From Archangium sp. (lineage in GTDB: Bacteria > Myxococcota > Myxococcia > Myxococcales > Myxococcaceae): a stretch of 56,631 bases of DNA. The stretch is from positions 1 to 56,631 of the forward strand of contig JAUXRX010000058.1 in the NCBI GenBank assembly GCA_030681645.1. The letters run 5' to 3'. The notes under the pieces were generated by a model. The model made no database searches and had not been told where the DNA came from. It was given only the letters and a program-made list of their open reading frames with translations. The position numbers and the translations under genes were made by a program. Positions 39,597 to 48,347 of the stretch are shown one piece after another (the first letter of the stretch is position 1; the number at the start of each line of letters is the position of its first letter).

Positions 39597-42371
39597 ATGC
39601 GCCTTCGCCTGCTTGCCGTGTCTCTCCTCGCCCTCGGTGGGCTGTCTCTGCCCTCCTGTGGCCCCGCTGTCTCGACCCACTGCGACAGCACCAACTGCAC
39701 GGGCTGTTGTGACGCGAAGGGCGCCTGCCAGGGGGGCTTCGAGGTGGCGGCGTGCGGCTCGTCCGGCAACGTCTGCGTCGCGTGCGGTCCGCAGACGTCG
39801 TGCACGCTGGGGCTCTGCCTCACCATGGCCAGCGGCGGAGGCTCTGGAGGCGGCAATGGCGGCGGAGCAGGGGGTGGCGTCAGCGGCGGGGGTGGCGGCG
39901 CCACTGGAGGCGGCACCGGGGGCGGCGGCGTCACCGGCGGCGGCGCGGGCGGCGGAGTCACCGGCGGCGGCGGGGGCGGCGGAGTCACCGGCGGCGGCGC
40001 GGGCGGAGGCGGCGTCACGGGCGGAGGCGCGGGTGGAGGCGGCGTCACGGGCGGCGGCGGAGGTGCAGTGACGGGCGGCGGCGCTGGCGGAGGCTCAGGC
40101 CGCTGCAGCGGAACGCTGGTCGAGTGCAACGGCATGTGCGTCGACACGGCGAGCGACATCATCAACTGCGGGCAGTGCGGCGTGGTCTGCGGTGCCGGCG
40201 AGGTCTGCAACGGCCGCTGCCTCGCGCTCCCCAACGACTGCGTGGTCGCTGGAGGCTGCGCGCCCGGCTACTTCTGCGATCCCCTCTCGAAGCGGTGCAT
40301 GACGGGCTGCCGCCTGCCCACGGACTGTCCGGCGGGCGGCTCATGCAACGGCACCACCTGCCAGTGCCCCTCGGGGGAACACGCGTGCGGCCAGGCGTGC
40401 GTGTCGAACGGCAGCCCGCTGAGCTGCAACGCCTCGTGCGAGGTGTGCCCCACCGTGCCCAACGGGAGCGCCACCTGCGGCACGGCCTGCGGGCTGCAGT
40501 GCGACCCCGGGCACCGGCTCTGCAACGGCACCTGCGCGGCGTGCACCACGCCCGCGAACGCGACGGCCACCTGCAGCGGCAGCGCCTGCGACTTCGTGTG
40601 CAACTCCGGCTTCCACCGCTGCGGGAGCCAGTGCCTGGCGAACAACTCCGTCAACAGCTGCGGCAGCTCCTGCACCGCGTGCGCGACCGATCCGAACGCG
40701 GTGACCGGCTGCGACGGGGTGAGCTGCAGCCTCGTGTGCAACAGCGGCTACCACCGGTGCGGAAACCAGTGCCTGTCGAACACCGCGCCGGCCAGCTGCG
40801 GCTCGTCGTGCAGCGCGTGCAGTACGCCCGCCAACGGCGTGGCCACCTGCGACGGCGTCTCCTGCGGCCTGTCCTGCAACTCGGGCTTCCGCCTGTGCGC
40901 CGGCGCGTGCGCGGCGTGCGCGGCCACCCCCGCGAACGCCACTCCGACCTGCACCGGCGCCGCCTGCGACTTCGTGTGCAACAGCGGCTACCACCGGTGT
41001 GGGAACCAGTGCCTGTCGAACACCTCCACCGCGAGCTGCGGAGCGTCGTGCACCGCGTGCCCCGGTTCGGCCAACGGGGTGTCGACCTGTGACGGCTTCG
41101 CGTGCGGGCTGACCTGCAACGCCGGCGCGAGGCTCTGCGGCGGAACGTGCGCGGCGTGCCCCACGACGCCGGCCAACGGCACGCAGACCTGCTCGGGCAC
41201 CGCCTGCGACTTCACCTGCAACGCGGGCTACCACCGCTGCGGCAGCCAGTGTCTCTCCGACACCTCCACCTCCAGTTGCGGCACGTCTTGCACGGCCTGC
41301 ACGATTCCGCCCAACGGCGTGGCCACCTGTGACGGCACCTCGTGCGGCGTGGCGTGCAACGCGGGCTTCAGGCTCTGCAGCGGTGCCTGCGCGACCTGCA
41401 CCACGCCCGCGAACGCGACCCCGATCTGCAGCGGCACCGCGTGCGACTTCACCTGCAACACCGGCTACCACCGGTGCGGGAACGCGTGCGTGGCCAACAC
41501 CTCGGTCAACGGCTGCGGTTCTTCGTGCACGGCGTGCCCGGGGACGGGCAACGGGACGGCCACCTGCAACGGGACGTCCTGTGGCCTCGCGTGCAACTCG
41601 GGCTTCCTGCTCTGCGCGGGGGCGTGTGCCAGCTGCGGGACGGCTCCAGCCAACGCCACCGCGGTCTGCAACGGCGCGGCGTGCGAGTTCGCCTGCTCCG
41701 ATGGCTTCGTGCTGGCGGGCGCGGCGTGCGTGCCGGCCTACAGCCTGAGCGCGATCGCCGCGGCGTGTGACGTGCTGCAGGCAGACGCGGGCGTGGAGCT
41801 CCTCTCGCCGAGGACGGTGCCCGTCCTGGCCGACGACACCGTTTCGACCACCCGGGCGCTGCCCTTCACCTTTCCCTTCTTCCGGGCGCCGCAGACGCAC
41901 TTCTCGGCCTCTTCGAACGGGCTGCTGCAGTTCTTCCCGTCTGCCGCCGGCACCGGCTCCACCAGCTACATCAACGAGCCCATCCCCACGGCTGCGGCGC
42001 CCAACGGCTACGCGGGCCCGTTCTGGGGCGATCTGATCAACCTCACCGGAACCGGCGTGGTGCGCACCCAGACCCAGGGCGCCATGCCCAACCGCAAGAC
42101 GACGGTGGAGTGGTTCGACCTGAGGCCCCTGTCGGGCAACGGCACCGAGCGGCTGCAGTTCCAGGTGCAGCTCTACGAGACCACCAACGTGATCGAGTTC
42201 CACTACTGCCAGATGTCCGGTCCGACCGACGGCGGGTTGCCGAACTCCGCCACCGGCCTCGAGTCCACCATCGGGCTCGAGACGCCGGCGGGCGACGGCG
42301 GGGTGCAGCACTCGTTCAACACCGCCGGCGCGGCCACGACCTCGAGCGGCCTCCGCTTCACGCCCCAGTAG
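39597..42371 (+). CDS. Very Cys-rich secreted repeat protein with Gly linker
   Basis: A 924-residue protein from ATG 39597, with a lipoprotein-like signal (lipobox LPSC, C21). It contains a short Cys cluster, then a Gly-rich stretch (about residues 78-165, TGGGAGGGV units), then about 540 residues of tandem Cys-rich modules. The modules alternate CDFVCNSGYHRCGNQC and CGLSCNSGFRLCAGAC types, with an 80-residue period. A C-terminal beta domain (about 715-924) has the look of nidogen-like or choice-of-anchor folds. It is probably a disulfide-stapled surface fibre or adhesin. Its last 14 bp overlap the converging reductase-kinase gene. Confidence 0.78.
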   Translation: MRLRLLAVSLLALGGLSLPSCGPAVSTHCDSTNCTGCCDAKGACQGGFEVAACGSSGNVCVACGPQTSCTLGLCLTMASGGGSGGGNGGGAGGGVSGGGGGATGGGTGGGGVTGGGAGGGVTGGGGGGGVTGGGAGGGGVTGGGAGGGGVTGGGGGAVTGGGAGGGSGRCSGTLVECNGMCVDTASDIINCGQCGVVCGAGEVCNGRCLALPNDCVVAGGCAPGYFCDPLSKRCMTGCRLPTDCPAGGSCNGTTCQCPSGEHACGQACVSNGSPLSCNASCEVCPTVPNGSATCGTACGLQCDPGHRLCNGTCAACTTPANATATCSGSACDFVCNSGFHRCGSQCLANNSVNSCGSSCTACATDPNAVTGCDGVSCSLVCNSGYHRCGNQCLSNTAPASCGSSCSACSTPANGVATCDGVSCGLSCNSGFRLCAGACAACAATPANATPTCTGAACDFVCNSGYHRCGNQCLSNTSTASCGASCTACPGSANGVSTCDGFACGLTCNAGARLCGGTCAACPTTPANGTQTCSGTACDFTCNAGYHRCGSQCLSDTSTSSCGTSCTACTIPPNGVATCDGTSCGVACNAGFRLCSGACATCTTPANATPICSGTACDFTCNTGYHRCGNACVANTSVNGCGSSCTACPGTGNGTATCNGTSCGLACNSGFLLCAGACASCGTAPANATAVCNGAACEFACSDGFVLAGAACVPAYSLSAIAAACDVLQADAGVELLSPRTVPVLADDTVSTTRALPFTFPFFRAPQTHFSASSNGLLQFFPSAAGTGSTSYINEPIPTAAAPNGYAGPFWGDLINLTGTGVVRTQTQGAMPNRKTTVEWFDLRPLSGNGTERLQFQVQLYETTNVIEFHYCQMSGPTDGGLPNSATGLESTIGLETPAGDGGVQHSFNTAGAATTSSGLRFTPQ
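40560..41700 (+). repeat. Intragenic tandem repeats, 240-bp period
   Basis: The Cys-module DNA repeats every 240 bp (80 codons). Each unit has two sub-modules of roughly 45 and 35 codons. The first long sub-module appears twice in a row, so one copy of the array is out of phase. The repeats are similar but not identical at DNA level. Confidence 0.75.
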
Positions 42372-44151
42372 GCGTCGCTGAGCTCTCCAGGCCGAGCACC
42401 CGGCCCAGCGTCTGCAGCACCGGCGAGGTGGTGATGAGCCGGCTCCGGCTGAGGGCGAGCGTGTGGGTGCGCGCGCGCTCGAGCACGAGCCCGGGGAGCG
42501 GCGGTCTGCACCAGCACGTGGGTGGGCCTCCCGGGTGCGGACACACGGCGTCGATCACGCCGGCTGGAGCGGTCAATCCGCCTTCCTTCCACCCGAGCAG
42601 CACCTTCGGCGCGTCGGGGTGCTCGGCGATGGCCCGGGCGGCTTCGGGGAGCCAGGTGCCGTCGCTGCGCAGTTGCTCCAGCCCGAGGAAGAGCGCGGGT
42701 GCGCCTTCGGGCCAGGGCCGGCGCGCGAACGGGAGACGGGTGAGGGACGTGAAGCCCTCGTCGTCGGCAGGGGGCTCGAGGGTCTTCGCGGTGCGGGGCA
42801 GCACCAGCGGGCCGAGGGTGTCGGGCGTGCGGCCCTTGAGCTCGTGCGGCTCGAGGAGCCGGCCGTGCACCTCGAGCATCCTGAGCACCACGTTCACCTG
42901 CGCCTGCGCGAGGTCGATCTCGTGCCACACCCCGCGCACCGGAACGCCGTGCTTCGCCGCGACGTCGAGCACACCTCTTCGCTGCTCCCGCGTGACGTAG
43001 GTGTTGTCGAGCACGGCGCGCTGAATGCCGGACCGGAGCATGAGCCCGAGCTTCTCGTGCAGCTTCGCCAGCGTGCTGCCGGCTTCGTCACGGTTGAGTC
43101 GTTGGTAGCCCTGAGCCACGGCCTCGGCGACGCGGGTGGTCTTGCCGGAACCCTGGAGACCCATCAGCAACAGCACCTCCCTCTCCCCGCCTCCCGGGTC
43201 GCTTCGCCTTGGCGCATCTTCCGCTCCGCTCCAGTTGCGCTCGTCCAGCGTTCCGCTGGACCGGCTCCGCTCGCGGGGGAGAGGGTCGGGGAGAGGGCGA
43301 GCCAGAAACCGCCGAAGCACCATCGCTGCCTCATCCGGCAACCGCACGTCCACAGCCCGCCTGCACGAAGCAACGGTCTCCGGTCTCCGAGCACCCGGAA
43401 TGACCACCACATTCCGATCAATCGCCATCAACGCCGCGAGCGCCCACTCATGCAGCGAGCACCCATCGACCTGCGCGCGCTCCGCGAGCCAGCTCTGCCT
43501 GCTCAGCTCGGCGTACTTGCGAGGTCCTCCCAGCGGCGAGTGACAGATCACCGTCACGCCGCGCTCGATCGCCCGAGCGACCACCCCGCCCGCGAGCGCC
43601 GAGTCATCGACCAGGCTGACACCCAGTTGCACGGCCGCGACCTCAGCGTTGTCCATCGCCTCATCGAGCTGCGCGCGGGTGACGTTGCAGACGCCGACGG
43701 CCTTCACCAACCCCTCGGTCCGCAACGCCTCGAGCGCGCGCATCGACGTGGCGAGCGGCGTCTTCGAGTCGGGCGCGTGGAGCAGATAGAGATCGATCGC
43801 CCGGCCACCGAGCGCCACCAGGCTCGCCTCGCACTGCGAGCGGATGGTCGAGGCCTTGCCATCGGGGATCCACCTCGGCCCGGCGCGCCGCATGCCGCCC
43901 TTGGTGATCACCCGCGCGGTCGCGCCGCGTGAGTGCTCGGCGAGGAACGTGTTCACCCAGCGCTCGTTGTGGCCGTACTCCGTCTCGTCGCGGCCGTACG
44001 CGTGCGCCGTGTCGAAGAGGGTGAAGCCGGCGTCGAGCGCGGCGTGCACGGTGGCGCGAGCGCGCGCCTCATCGCGGTCGGGGCTGGTCGACAGACGCAT
44101 GCACCCGAGCCCCGCTCGACAGTCTGTGGAGTTCAGCCACGGCACGCGCAT
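42358..44151 (-). CDS. Aldo/keto reductase fused to a P-loop polynucleotide-kinase-like domain
   Basis: A 597-residue protein. Residues 1-285 are an aldo/keto reductase with the catalytic tetrad D47, Y52 (FDTAHAYG), K84 (ITKGG) and H125 (LLHAP), for NADPH-dependent carbonyl reduction. Residues ~325-480 carry Walker A GLQGSGKTT (331-339), RLNRDEAG and LDNTYVTREQR, as in the kinase domain of T4 Pnkp/PNKP-like proteins. The C-terminal ~120 residues are unassigned. The linker (about 294-319) is encoded by the 77-bp repeat. A metabolic reductase joined to a nucleic-acid or small-molecule kinase is unusual, and I do not know the joint function. Confidence 0.78.
   Translation of the reverse strand: MRVPWLNSTDCRAGLGCMRLSTSPDRDEARARATVHAALDAGFTLFDTAHAYGRDETEYGHNERWVNTFLAEHSRGATARVITKGGMRRAGPRWIPDGKASTIRSQCEASLVALGGRAIDLYLLHAPDSKTPLATSMRALEALRTEGLVKAVGVCNVTRAQLDEAMDNAEVAAVQLGVSLVDDSALAGGVVARAIERGVTVICHSPLGGPRKYAELSRQSWLAERAQVDGCSLHEWALAALMAIDRNVVVIPGARRPETVASCRRAVDVRLPDEAAMVLRRFLARPLPDPLPRERSRSSGTLDERNWSGAEDAPRRSDPGGGEREVLLLMGLQGSGKTTRVAEAVAQGYQRLNRDEAGSTLAKLHEKLGLMLRSGIQRAVLDNTYVTREQRRGVLDVAAKHGVPVRGVWHEIDLAQAQVNVVLRMLEVHGRLLEPHELKGRTPDTLGPLVLPRTAKTLEPPADDEGFTSLTRLPFARRPWPEGAPALFLGLEQLRSDGTWLPEAARAIAEHPDAPKVLLGWKEGGLTAPAGVIDAVCPHPGGPPTCWCRPPLPGLVLERARTHTLALSRSRLITTSPVLQTLGRVLGLESSATPTGA
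43197..43273 (+). repeat. 77-bp interspersed repeat, copy B
   Basis: This copy is the same orientation on the plus strand as 22426-22502, with 71/77 identity. Its hairpin stem is longer here: GTCCAGCG TTC CGCTGGAC (43243-43261). It is followed by GAGAGGGTCGGGGAGAGGG, which resembles the LTPALSP element at 36368, so the copy may be composite. It lies in frame between the two domains of the fusion protein. Confidence 0.9.
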
Positions 44152-44195
44152 CGGCTCACACAGTCAACCACGCCGGGTATGGTCTGACGCACCTC

Positions 44196-44918
44196 ATGGA
44201 CTACCTGCCCGACGTGTTGGACCACCTTGGCAAGACGCCGCGCGAGTTCGGCGCGCTGCACGCGCACTTCGAGTCGGTCACCACCGTCGATGGCACGCGG
44301 GTCGTCGCGCGCGTGCTCTACCAGGGGGCGTTCTCGCCGCTTCCTCCGGGCGCGCAGATCGCCTTTCACGCGGCGTCCGCGGGAGGCGCGCAGGGCGAAC
44401 AGCTCGGGTGCTTCGACGTCCCGGCGCTGGCCGAGAGCGTGATGCGGGTGAGCTATCCGTTGCGGGTTCCTGTGGGCTCGACGCACGTCGTAGCCTTTCT
44501 CAACGCGCCTCCACCATCCGCGCGCGCGGACCGGGTTCGGCCCGCGTGGAAGCTGCACGACACCGTCGAGATCCCCAAGCTCTCTGAGATGGCGCCAGTG
44601 AGTGAGACGCGGGCGGACTTCAACCTCGCGCGCACGCTCCTCGGGACCGCGATGATGGGCGGGGTGGGCTTCGTCGTCTCGTTCAGCAGCACCACGACGC
44701 TGGCTGCGAACAACAAGACCACCGTGCACAAGGCGCGCGAGCTGCCCCCTGGCCTGGTGCAGGCGATCTCCCCCGAGGTGACCTCGCCGATCGACGGGAT
44801 GGTCGAGGACACCCTCTGGCGACCGGGCCAGCCGCTGCCCGCTCCTCCGGAGATCACCTACAAGCCGATTGCACAGTCAGCCTCGGCGAAGCGCTGGTGC
44901 AGGTCGTGTGGCTTCTAG
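44196..44918 (+). CDS. Protein of unknown function with one membrane helix
   Basis: A 240-residue protein. The N-terminal ~115 residues look beta-rich. There is one hydrophobic helix at about 149-170 (LLGTAMMGGVGFVVSF) and a C-terminal pair CRSC that might bind metal. No clear Shine-Dalgarno sequence before ATG 44196. It is divergent from the fusion gene with a 44-bp gap. No family recognised. Confidence 0.55.
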   Translation: MDYLPDVLDHLGKTPREFGALHAHFESVTTVDGTRVVARVLYQGAFSPLPPGAQIAFHAASAGGAQGEQLGCFDVPALAESVMRVSYPLRVPVGSTHVVAFLNAPPPSARADRVRPAWKLHDTVEIPKLSEMAPVSETRADFNLARTLLGTAMMGGVGFVVSFSSTTTLAANNKTTVHKARELPPGLVQAISPEVTSPIDGMVEDTLWRPGQPLPAPPEITYKPIAQSASAKRWCRSCGF

Positions 44919-45027
44919 GGCCCCGCTGCCGAATACGAACGCGCCCGCAGTTGCCCGAGCTGTGATGAGCCCTGGCTCTGAGCGCAGGCCCTTTCGTCCT
45001 GGGCGTGACCTGCGTTAGGTCCGCGCC

Positions 45028-46125
45028 GTGCGACGCCCTCTCCTGACTGCCCTCACGTTGTTGGTGGGTTGTGGACCCGTGGCCACCGGCTCGACGGACG
45101 CCGGAGATCCTGACAGCGGAATCACCGCCGCGAGCGACTCCGGCACACCCGACGCGGCGCTCGACGGCGACGCGGGCACTCCGGACGCCGGAGCGGTGGA
45201 CTCGGGAACGCCGGATTCGGGGACGCCCGACGCCGGAATGACGACGCCCGATGCCGGTCGCCGCCTGCCGCCGCCGCTGCCGACCTACGCAGGCACCTGT
45301 CCCACGCTGGTGGCGGGCTCGACGCAGGCGACCGGCCGCAACACGGGCTTCATGTCAGCCGGAGACAGCCGCGAGTTCGTGGTGCTCATTCCGCCCAACT
45401 ACACCTCGACGAAGCGCTACCCGGTGATCTGGGGCTACCACTGGCTCAACGCCTCGGCCGGCTCGGTCATCCGCGACGCCGAGCTCGAGGAAGCCGTGCG
45501 CCAGTATGAGTTCATCGCCGTCGTGCCCGAGAACCTGATGAACGGCAGCACCAAGGCGTACTCGTTCGACTGGCCCTTCGTGGAGGTGATGAACGCGCCG
45601 AAGGAGCTGCAGCTCTTCGACGACGTGCTCGCCTGCTTGAACCAGCAATACAGCGTCGACCCCAATCACCTGCACGTGTTCGGCGCGAGCGCGGGCGGGC
45701 TGTGGACGACGTACCTGTCCACCACAGACAAGGTCGATCGCGTCGCGTCCCTGCTGAGCATCAGCGGCGGGCTGGGCGAGGTGACGCTGGGGATCACGTG
45801 GGAGATCGCCTGGGTGCCCAAGCCCAACAAGTTCCCCGCGATGGTGGTGTGGGGCGGCTCGACCGATTGGCTGGGCGTGAACTTCGACGTGGCCTCGCGC
45901 GCCTACCGCGACGCGCTGCGCGCAGACAACCACGCGGTGATCACCTGCATGCACACCGAGGGGCACAAGATTCCGCCGTTCCCTGAGCAGGCCGATGGAG
46001 GCCTCAAGTTCGCCGGCTTCTGGGACTTCTTCCGAGATCATCCGTACGGCCTGCCCCCCGGCACGACGCCGTACGCGGGAGGACTGCCGGCCAGCTTCCC
46101 TGGCTACTGCCAGGTGGTGCCGTGA
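45028..46125 (+). CDS. Esterase-like alpha/beta-hydrolase lipoprotein
   Basis: A 365-residue protein from GTG 45028 with lipobox LVGC (C15). A linker of Asp-Ala-Gly / Pro-Asp-Ser-Gly repeats runs from ~20 to 78. The hydrolase domain has the nucleophile elbow GASAGG (S221) after a YPVIWGYHW strand. Acid and His candidates lie in GGSTDW and TEGHKIPPF. It resembles PHB-depolymerase or feruloyl-esterase-type secreted hydrolases. It is probably held at the outer membrane facing out. It overlaps the next gene by GTGA. Confidence 0.75.
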   Translation: MRRPLLTALTLLVGCGPVATGSTDAGDPDSGITAASDSGTPDAALDGDAGTPDAGAVDSGTPDSGTPDAGMTTPDAGRRLPPPLPTYAGTCPTLVAGSTQATGRNTGFMSAGDSREFVVLIPPNYTSTKRYPVIWGYHWLNASAGSVIRDAELEEAVRQYEFIAVVPENLMNGSTKAYSFDWPFVEVMNAPKELQLFDDVLACLNQQYSVDPNHLHVFGASAGGLWTTYLSTTDKVDRVASLLSISGGLGEVTLGITWEIAWVPKPNKFPAMVVWGGSTDWLGVNFDVASRAYRDALRADNHAVITCMHTEGHKIPPFPEQADGGLKFAGFWDFFRDHPYGLPPGTTPYAGGLPASFPGYCQVVP

Positions 46126-46664
46126 CCATGGCTTCGCTCGAACAGTTGGCTGCGGCGCATGGCTTCACCCTCGAGGAGCTCGCGCTCAATCGCGACGGCA
46201 AGCTGGATCCGAAGCAGGTCAAGCGCGGAGGCGACGCGGGGCGAGGGTGGGGCGTGTTCTTCATCATCCTCGCCGTGCTCGTGCTCGGCGCGGGCGAGGG
46301 CGGCGCGGCCGCCTTCTTCGATTCCCTGCGTAAGCCGCCGGACCGGGTCGACCTCAACGCCGTGTACATGATGGCCGGTGCGGGCCTGTTCTTCGCGCTC
46401 TGCTTCCTCGCGGTGGCGATCGCGCAGTTCCGCGCCGTGTCGCGGCGCCGGGCGGTCTACGCGGTGGCCGCACCCGAGGTGGTGGAAGGCCCGGTGCAGA
46501 AGGTGGTCATTCAGCAGCGCCGGCAGCACGACACGTACCGCTACCGCATCGGCGGCCGGGACTTCGCTGCGCCGGAAGCCGGGTGGAAGTTGATCGAACC
46601 GGGCGTGCGGTACCGGGCGTACTCCGTCGCGGGCGATCTGCTCAGCATCGAGCCACTGCCCTGA
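46122..46664 (+). CDS. Two-helix membrane protein of unknown function
   Basis: A 180-residue protein starting at GTG 46122 (overlapping the esterase stop codon) or ATG 46128. A short helical N terminus precedes TM1 (about 45-68) and TM2 (about 80-103). A cytoplasmic or periplasmic beta-rich domain of ~75 residues follows (VEGPVQKVVIQQRRQHDTYR ...). No known family. Confidence 0.55.
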   Translation: MTMASLEQLAAAHGFTLEELALNRDGKLDPKQVKRGGDAGRGWGVFFIILAVLVLGAGEGGAAAFFDSLRKPPDRVDLNAVYMMAGAGLFFALCFLAVAIAQFRAVSRRRAVYAVAAPEVVEGPVQKVVIQQRRQHDTYRYRIGGRDFAAPEAGWKLIEPGVRYRAYSVAGDLLSIEPLP

Positions 46665-46771
46665 TAGAGCGTGGTGCGAGGCGGCTCTTCGCCCGTGCTC
46701 GTCGCGCGCAGGCCCTTCTGCCTCGAGCAAGGACGTTTGGGTCGCTCAGTCGGGGCGCTTCTCCCGGGCGC

Positions 46772-46807
46772 GTAATGGACCATTACCGCGCGGTAATGGT
46801 CCATTAC
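46772..46807. promoter_or_regulatory. Perfect 36-bp palindrome: two GTAATGG-N-CCATTAC sites
   Basis: Two 15-bp palindromes, GTAATGGACCATTAC (46772-46786) and GTAATGGTCCATTAC (46793-46807), are separated by CGCGCG, so the centres are 21 bp (two helical turns) apart. The whole 36-bp block is its own reverse complement. It lies in the 212-bp gap between two converging genes, not at a promoter. It looks like a tandem binding site for a dimeric protein, or a cruciform-forming element. Confidence 0.75.
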
Positions 46808-46876
46808 CCACCCTGGCGAGCAGCCGGGGGTGCGGTCTCGCCGGAGCGACCGCGCGTCACCCCAGACTGACTGCGC

Positions 46877-47680
46877 TCACTCCGCTACGTCCCCCTCGAG
46901 GCGCGCCGACAGGATCGACTTCATCGCCGGCCGCACCTTGAGCGCCGGCACGTCGAGTTTCTCCTCGCGCGCCGCGGCGAACGCCAACTGCAGCGCACGC
47001 AGCTCGCGGAGCACGCGCCCCTCTGTGCGGCTCACGCTCGGTGATTCTCCCTCGGCCGCGGGGTGCAGCTCGCTGTCTCGCAGCAACCGCGCCGACTCTT
47101 CCGCGCGCACCAGCAACGACTCGTCGAGCCCCAGCTCGTCGGCCAGCACCCGCAGCCGCGCGTCGCGCCTCCAGCGGATCAACAGCTCGCGCAGGTGGGT
47201 GAGCGCCGCCGTGACCTCCGCAGGCGTACGGCTGCCCTTGTTCGCGATCGCCAGCGCGGCGCCGCGCTCTTCGTCACCTCCCACCAACAACACCATGCGG
47301 CTGTGCAGCCGAGCGCGCACCTGCTTCGACTCGTCGAGCGCCGCGTCACGGGCCAGCCGCGCGGCCACCACCTCGGGCTTCGGGGTGCCGGCGATCTCCT
47401 CCTCGAGCCGCACGGTCAATTCAGCCAGCCACGCCAGGCGCTGCTTCGAGTACGGCACGTCCTGGTGATCTTCCCGGGCCAGAGCGCCCGCGGCGACCGT
47501 CAGCCAGTCGTGCGCCTGGTGCAGCACGTCGTTCGCCTTCGTGCGACGCGCCCACGCGTCGCACTGCTTGTCGGTCCACATCGACTTGAAGCCCTCGCGC
47601 AGCAACGGCGACAACTTCGGGAGCTGCTTGCTCAACCGCTTCGCCGCGCTCTGCGGCGCTTCACGTGTTCGCCTGGGCAT
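46877..47680 (-). CDS. Helical protein of unknown function
   Basis: A 267-residue protein starting at ATG 47680. It is almost wholly helical, rich in Ala, Arg, Glu and Leu, with only one Cys and no membrane segment. A basic N terminus (PRRTREAPQSAAKRLSKQ) might contact nucleic acid. No motif recognised. Only ~25 bp separate it from the short divergent frame at 47706. Confidence 0.5.
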   Translation of the reverse strand: MPRRTREAPQSAAKRLSKQLPKLSPLLREGFKSMWTDKQCDAWARRTKANDVLHQAHDWLTVAAGALAREDHQDVPYSKQRLAWLAELTVRLEEEIAGTPKPEVVAARLARDAALDESKQVRARLHSRMVLLVGGDEERGAALAIANKGSRTPAEVTAALTHLRELLIRWRRDARLRVLADELGLDESLLVRAEESARLLRDSELHPAAEGESPSVSRTEGRVLRELRALQLAFAAAREEKLDVPALKVRPAMKSILSARLEGDVAE

Positions 47681-47705
47681 GCGGGGGAGGTTACTGTCTG
47701 CGCCC

Positions 47706-47792
47706 GTGAAGACCATCGTCGAGACGCCGGAGCTTCAGCACCGCGCCCTCAAGATCCTCCACCCCATTCACCGCCGGCTCTTCGGGAGCTGA
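47706..47792 (+). pseudogene. 28-codon frame resembling the start of a RelE-type toxin
   Basis: GTG 47706 opens MKTIVETPELQHRALKIL and stops at 47792. The first ~10 residues (KTIVETPE) resemble N termini of RelE/HigB-like toxins, but the rest of the ~100-residue toxin is absent. It may be a decayed toxin gene or a chance frame. Confidence 0.25.
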
Positions 47793-47801
47793 CCTGCTGC
47801 T

Positions 47802-48242
47802 TCAGGACAGCGGCGCGCGGCTGATGTAGCGCTCGAGCTGTTCGATCACGAACGCCTGCTCGCTCACCACGTCCTTCACCAGGTCGCCGATCGAGATGAC
47901 GCCGAGCACCTGGCCGCGCTCGGTGACCGGCAGGTGCCGCAGCCGCAGGTGCGTCATCAACATCATGCACTCGTCGGTGGTCAGCTCAGACGGCACCACG
48001 CGCACGTCGCGCAGCATGATCTCCTCGACGCGCCGGCCATCGAGCGGGTCGCTCACGGCGACCGCGCGCACGAAGTCCCGCTCGGACAGCATCCCCACCA
48101 GCGCGCTTCCGTCGAGCACCAGCAGCGCGCCCACGTTCCACAGCGACATCAAGCGAGCCGCTTCGACGATCGGCGCCGTGGGGCTGATGGTGATCAGCTC
48201 CCTCAAGGTCTTCTCTGCAATCACATCGCGAATGAGCTTCAT
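47802..48242 (-). CDS. CBS-domain pair protein
   Basis: A 146-residue protein from ATG 48242 with GGGGGAGGA upstream. It has two CBS domains: residues ~5-60 (ALLVLDGSALVGMLSERDFV) and ~75-130 (RHLPVTERGQVLGVISIGDL). Such stand-alone pairs bind adenine nucleotides and sense energy state or regulate a partner. No partner domain is fused. Confidence 0.85.
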   Translation of the reverse strand: MKLIRDVIAEKTLRELITISPTAPIVEAARLMSLWNVGALLVLDGSALVGMLSERDFVRAVAVSDPLDGRRVEEIMLRDVRVVPSELTTDECMMLMTHLRLRHLPVTERGQVLGVISIGDLVKDVVSEQAFVIEQLERYISRAPLS

Positions 48243-48347
48243 GCGTTCCTCCCCCTCGAGACGGGTCAACGCTGCTCCTCGCGTTGGAAGCGCTCAAGCC
48301 CCCCCACTGGCGTTCCAATGCCATCACAGCGGAGTACGGTGACCGCC

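Noticed and set aside
40341..42311. A 656-codon minus-strand frame opposite the Cys-rich protein
   Set aside because: It mirrors the 240-bp repeats and is Arg/Ala/Gly low complexity. The plus strand has the signal peptide and ordered Cys modules.
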